From assembly GCF_003065605.1 (NCBI RefSeq), contig NZ_CP026952.1:3653742-3717741 (forward strand): a stretch of 64,000 nt of DNA, read 5' to 3'. The stretch is from Aeromicrobium chenweiae. Its GTDB lineage: Bacteria; Actinomycetota; Actinomycetes; Propionibacteriales; Nocardioidaceae. Position 1 is the stretch's first letter. Each line of letters opens with the position of its first letter. Positions 63,776 through 64,000 of the stretch are shown here, piece after piece. The translations under genes and the position numbers were made by a program. Below the pieces are notes generated by a model. That model saw only the letters and a list, made by a program, of their open reading frames with translations. It ran no database searches and was not told the DNA's origin.

Positions 63776-64000
63776 GATGCTGTCCTTAGTGACGTAAGAA
63801 TCATGGTTCTCGGATGGGCCGGTCGACGGCCACCGCTCGCCCACGACGAACTGTCATGGGCACGCGGCGGAAGTCGTTCTGGGACGACCAGACAACGGTA
63901 CGGGGGTGCCAGACCCGGGTCAAACTGACCGTCCTACGCCCCATTGTCCTCGTCGTCCACACGACACGCCGCGAGCGGGGTGCGGAGCTGGGGAATTTCG
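63776..64000. promoter_or_regulatory. start of the rpmH-dnaA intergenic region
   Basis: These 225 bases hold no convincing gene and should contain the rpmH promoter and the beginning of the dnaA upstream region. TCGTCCACA at 63953-63961 is one mismatch from the DnaA box TTGTCCACA. The window stops before any cluster of boxes could be judged. Confidence 0.5.

Overview
The window is about 70% G+C, codes densely, and carries GTG/TTG starts, TTGTCCACA-type DnaA boxes, a SigR-type promoter, an IdeR/DmdR-type iron box and a CsoR operator. This points to a high-GC actinobacterium, most likely of the Nocardioidaceae/Propionibacteriales kind (inference from gene order and protein flavour, not tested). 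The right end is the replication-origin neighbourhood: rpmH, rnpA, yidD, yidC, khpB(jag), rsmG, parA and parB all read leftward, with two perfect parS sites. dnaA should lie just beyond base 64000.

Layout. 0-5 kb: a PadR regulator fragment, a small membrane protein, an NTF2-like protein coupled to 2,4-dienoyl-CoA reductase, a DUF1697 protein and a secreted carboxypeptidase-regulatory-like protein. 5-8 kb: a sirtuin, then serA preceded by a recognisable ZTP (pfl) riboswitch, then a thioesterase. 7.8-12.5 kb: the csoR-copZ-copA copper module, an epimerase, and a decayed duplicate of the copA 3' end. 12.6-24.9 kb: an ABC exporter, lipoproteins, a DUF222/HNH protein, DedA, an orphan secreted protein, dnaB with a DnaA-box-bearing upstream region, MATE, a hydrolase and a peptide-binding lipoprotein. 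25-26.7 kb: rpsF-ssb-rpsR-rplI. 26.8-28.1 kb: a DUF559-like gene bracketed by two inverted, internally palindromic repeats. 28-36 kb: MOSC, hrpB, aldo/keto reductase, and a transglutaminase / alpha-E / circularly permuted ATP-grasp operon. 36-44 kb: HNH, a siderophore-interacting protein behind an iron box, FemX-like and alanine-racemase-like genes, a class A PBP, then padR-ino1. 44-50.4 kb: two tandem TetR paralogues divergent from a complete branched-chain-amino-acid-type ABC transporter. 50.4-58.7 kb: cca, a DUF6049 protein, murJ, a separately encoded MurJ-associated pseudokinase, and trxB-trxA under a SigR promoter.

The origin-proximal genes serve replication and segregation (parABS, ssb, dnaB), translation and RNA processing (rpmH, rnpA, rsmG, ribosomal proteins), membrane insertion (yidC, yidD) and envelope growth (murJ, pseudokinase, PBP, FemX). 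Three conserved genes (ssb, livH, DUF6049) each carry a one-base frameshift at a short G/C run. This pattern looks more like residual indel errors in the assembly than biology, and it should be settled before those genes are interpreted.

The most notable items are the ZTP riboswitch on serA, the covarying inverted repeats around the DUF559-like gene, the perfect 15-bp hairpin that abuts parS inside the 5' end of rsmG, the pseudokinase split from MurJ, and the 21-nt-period repeat array at 36.8 kb. No tRNA, rRNA, CRISPR array, intact insertion sequence or prophage was recognised.
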